NCBI GenBank assembly: GCA_934402155.1
Contig: CAKRTP010000096.1
Coordinates: 1-6,738 of the forward strand
Direction of reading: 5' to 3'
DNA: 6,738 nucleotides
Source: an uncultured Blautia sp.
GTDB taxonomy: Bacteria; Bacillota; Clostridia; Lachnospirales; Lachnospiraceae
Below the pieces are notes generated by a model that ran no database searches, had not been told where the DNA came from, and was given only the letters and a program-made list of their open reading frames with translations. This document shows positions 5,204 to 6,738 of this stretch, in pieces; the stretch's first letter is position 1, and each line of letters opens with the position of its first letter. The position numbers were made by a program, and so were the translations under genes.

Positions 5204-6406
5204 ATGCTTGCTATTTACCTTGCACCAATCTATATATTACTTAATTTTTATGTACTCCGCTGGGGGTATCTGTGGATTGGGAACTGTCATCATCTGTTCC
5301 GTTCAACCATTTTTCGAGTTATTCTGACAGTCATCTACATTTTAATTTCTACTACTCCACTCACTGGATTTCTGATAAAAAAACCAGTTTCTGTTCACAG
5401 ACTACTAAAAATTACCAGCAACTATTTTCTTGGTATCTTTATGTATATCCTTATGACGCTTCTGACTGCAGATATCATAAGGCTGTTTTTTAAGCATATT
5501 GTTCATGCCTCCTGGATTCATTCACGAATTATCTTTGCAATCACAGGAGCCGCCTGTATTTTTGCTGTTCTGCTGATCAGTATTAAAGGCATCTATCATG
5601 CCAAACATATCCGGGTAACACCTTATGAAGTTACCGTTAATAAAACAGCAGCGGAACTTGATTCTTTAAAAATAATTCTCGTTGCTGACACACATTTTGG
5701 ATATAATGCAGGTGCTGTTCATGCCAAAGAGCTCGTAAATAAAATAAATAAGGAAAATCCTGATCTCGTCTGCATTGCCGGCGATATTTTTGATAATGAA
5801 TATGACGCCATCCGCGAGCCTGAAAAAATCAAAAAAATACTTAAAAACATTCATTCTCGTTATGGAGTTTATGCATGCTGGGGAAATCATGATCTGAACG
5901 AACCAATCCTGGCTGGTTTTACATTCGATTACGGAAAAGAAAATGCAGAAAACCTCAAAGACCCTCGTATGAAAAACTTCTTAAAAGACAGTAACATTCG
6001 ACTTCTTGAAGATGAATCCGTTCTTATCAACAATAGTTTCTATATCGTTGGCCGAAAAGATGCTTCTCTTATTCAGAAAATAGAAGAAAAAAGAAAAACC
6101 CCTGCCCAGCTTACTGAAAAGCTGGACAAGGATAAACCAATTATATTTATTGATCATCAGCCAAAAGAACTTGAAAAGATCGCAGATGCAGGAGTTGACC
6201 TCGATCTCTGTGGACACACTCACGACGGACAGACATTTCCAGGAAACTTTACGGTTAAATTTCTCTGGGAAAATCCTTATGGATATATGCAAAAAGGATC
6301 TATGCATAACATTGTGACTTCCGGAGCCGGTGTCTGGGGACCTGCCATGAGAGTTGGCACTAACAGTGAAATCTGTACAATCAATCTGACCTTTTCAAAT
6401 TCCTGA
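5204..6406 (+). CDS. Membrane-anchored metallophosphoesterase (YkuE/YaeI-like, COG1408 type)
   Basis: This 400-aa protein has an N-terminal membrane region of about four helices (roughly 2-22, 36-58, 73-97 and 108-130), then a calcineurin-like phosphoesterase domain (about 154-398). The five metal-site motifs are complete: DTH (Asp162, His164), GDIFD (193-197, Asp194), GNHD (227-230), His318 in DHQP, and GHTHDGQ (337-343). The enzyme should bind two metal ions and cleave phosphoester bonds. Relatives in this group have been linked to lipid or membrane-associated phosphate esters, but the substrate cannot be told here. Topology suggests the domain follows the fourth helix; with four helices it would be on the same side as the N-terminus. 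GGAGG at 5192-5196, 7 nt upstream, fixes the start. The frame extends upstream to 4967, but that part runs antisense to spoIID and has no start signals. The gene is monocistronic. Confidence 0.93.
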   Translation: MLAIYLAPIYILLNFYVLRWGYLWIGNCHHLFRSTIFRVILTVIYILISTTPLTGFLIKKPVSVHRLLKITSNYFLGIFMYILMTLLTADIIRLFFKHIVHASWIHSRIIFAITGAACIFAVLLISIKGIYHAKHIRVTPYEVTVNKTAAELDSLKIILVADTHFGYNAGAVHAKELVNKINKENPDLVCIAGDIFDNEYDAIREPEKIKKILKNIHSRYGVYACWGNHDLNEPILAGFTFDYGKENAENLKDPRMKNFLKDSNIRLLEDESVLINNSFYIVGRKDASLIQKIEEKRKTPAQLTEKLDKDKPIIFIDHQPKELEKIADAGVDLDLCGHTHDGQTFPGNFTVKFLWENPYGYMQKGSMHNIVTSGAGVWGPAMRVGTNSEICTINLTFSNS

Positions 6407-6417
6407 CATCAACCTTT

Positions 6418-6457
6418 ATACCGCTTTGCTGTTATTTAACAGAGAAGCGGTATTTTT
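6418..6457 (+). terminator. Intrinsic terminator after the metallophosphoesterase gene
   Basis: ATACCGCTT (6418-6426) pairs with AAGCGGTAT (6445-6453). After a 2x2 internal loop, CTGTT (6429-6433) pairs with AACAG (6438-6442). A TTTTT run ends the element (6453-6457). It starts 11 bases after the stop codon. The last codons of the convergent 95-aa gene run through this hairpin. Confidence 0.92.
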
Positions 6458-6723
6458 AATAATGGCCTTCTTCTGTCACCTGGTCCTTTAAGCCAGAAAA
6501 AGACTTTCTTTATAGCATAATTCCCCCTGAATAATATTCTATACATAGAAGAAGCAGTTATATTTCCTGTCATATAATAAGGCATTCCCGACATATACTT
6601 TTTATTTTCTGTGCCTTTCATCATAACCTGTCCCATACCTGGAAATAATCCTGCCTTCATACTCATAATAAGGCAAAACACAGCAGCAGCAATCCTATGA
6701 AAACTTTCTCTTATTTTCTTCAT
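6436..6723 (-). CDS. Met-rich small membrane protein of unknown function
   Basis: This 95-aa protein belongs to no family I recognise. It has a basic N-terminus (MKKIRESFHR), one likely membrane segment (about 11-30, IAAAVFCLIM and onward) and a polar middle rich in Met and Tyr (10 Met in 95 residues). A second weakly hydrophobic part follows (about 58-78), then a basic tail with GPGDRRRP at 80-87. The N-terminus could also be a signal peptide. A strong ribosome site (GGAGG, 6729-6733 on the plus-strand numbering) lies 5 nt before the ATG, which is the main reason to believe it is expressed. Its last nine or so codons overlap the terminator of the convergent phosphoesterase gene, and no separate terminator for it is visible. 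Its promoter and any upstream partner gene lie beyond the right edge of the window. Confidence 0.6.
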   Translation of the reverse strand: MKKIRESFHRIAAAVFCLIMSMKAGLFPGMGQVMMKGTENKKYMSGMPYYMTGNITASSMYRILFRGNYAIKKVFFWLKGPGDRRRPLLKIPLLC

Positions 6724-6738
6724 AAGGCCCTCCTTTTC

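Noticed and set aside
5981..6307. 108-aa minus-strand ORF inside the phosphoesterase gene
   Set aside because: It is antisense to the catalytic domain, where all motifs read on the plus strand, and it has no ribosome site.

Overview
The window looks like chromosomal DNA from an endospore-forming Clostridia species, most likely a Lachnospiraceae relative (Blautia/Dorea type). It is AT-rich by eye and the genes carry strong GGAGG ribosome sites. The sporulation genes spoVT, spoIID and a spoIIQ-like gene are present, alongside an E. coli-type (class I) DAHP synthase. The genus is inferred, not shown. I see no mobile element, CRISPR array, tRNA or rRNA.

Layout from left to right. (1) A class I DAHP synthase gene (155-1186, +) has its own extended -10 promoter and ends in a near-perfect bidirectional terminator, which it shares with the convergent spoVT gene. 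(2) spoVT (1231-1779, -) is divergent from a PAQR/haemolysin III membrane protein gene (2025-2696, +). Their 245-bp spacer holds a good sigma-A promoter for the PAQR gene and an inverted repeat carrying a Shine-Dalgarno core in each arm. (3) A GIY-YIG endonuclease-like gene (2780-3022, -) converges on the PAQR gene. Just upstream of it is a small coding-like frame whose TGA stop overlaps the GIY-YIG ATG (ATGA). (4) A sporulation pair runs on the minus strand: spoIID (4207-5043), then a spoIIQ-like LytM-domain gene (3329-4117), ending at a hairpin terminator. (5) Divergent from spoIID, a four-helix membrane-anchored metallophosphoesterase (5204-6406, +) has a consensus sigma-A promoter (TTGACA-17-TATACT) and a strong terminator. 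(6) A Met-rich small membrane protein of unknown function (6436-6723, -) starts near the right edge.

How the genes relate. SpoIID and SpoIIQ act at the septal membranes during engulfment, and SpoVT acts later in the forespore, so the minus-strand genes have a sporulation theme. Aromatic amino-acid entry, the PAQR protein and the phosphoesterase look like independent vegetative genes. The most notable observation is that both engulfment proteins have lost textbook catalytic residues. The SpoIIQ-like protein lacks all the LytM zinc ligands, and SpoIID has Gln at both conserved Glu positions of its signature motif. I found no clearly novel multi-gene system. The best candidates for something undescribed are the small ORF coupled to GIY-YIG and the orphan Met-rich membrane protein.
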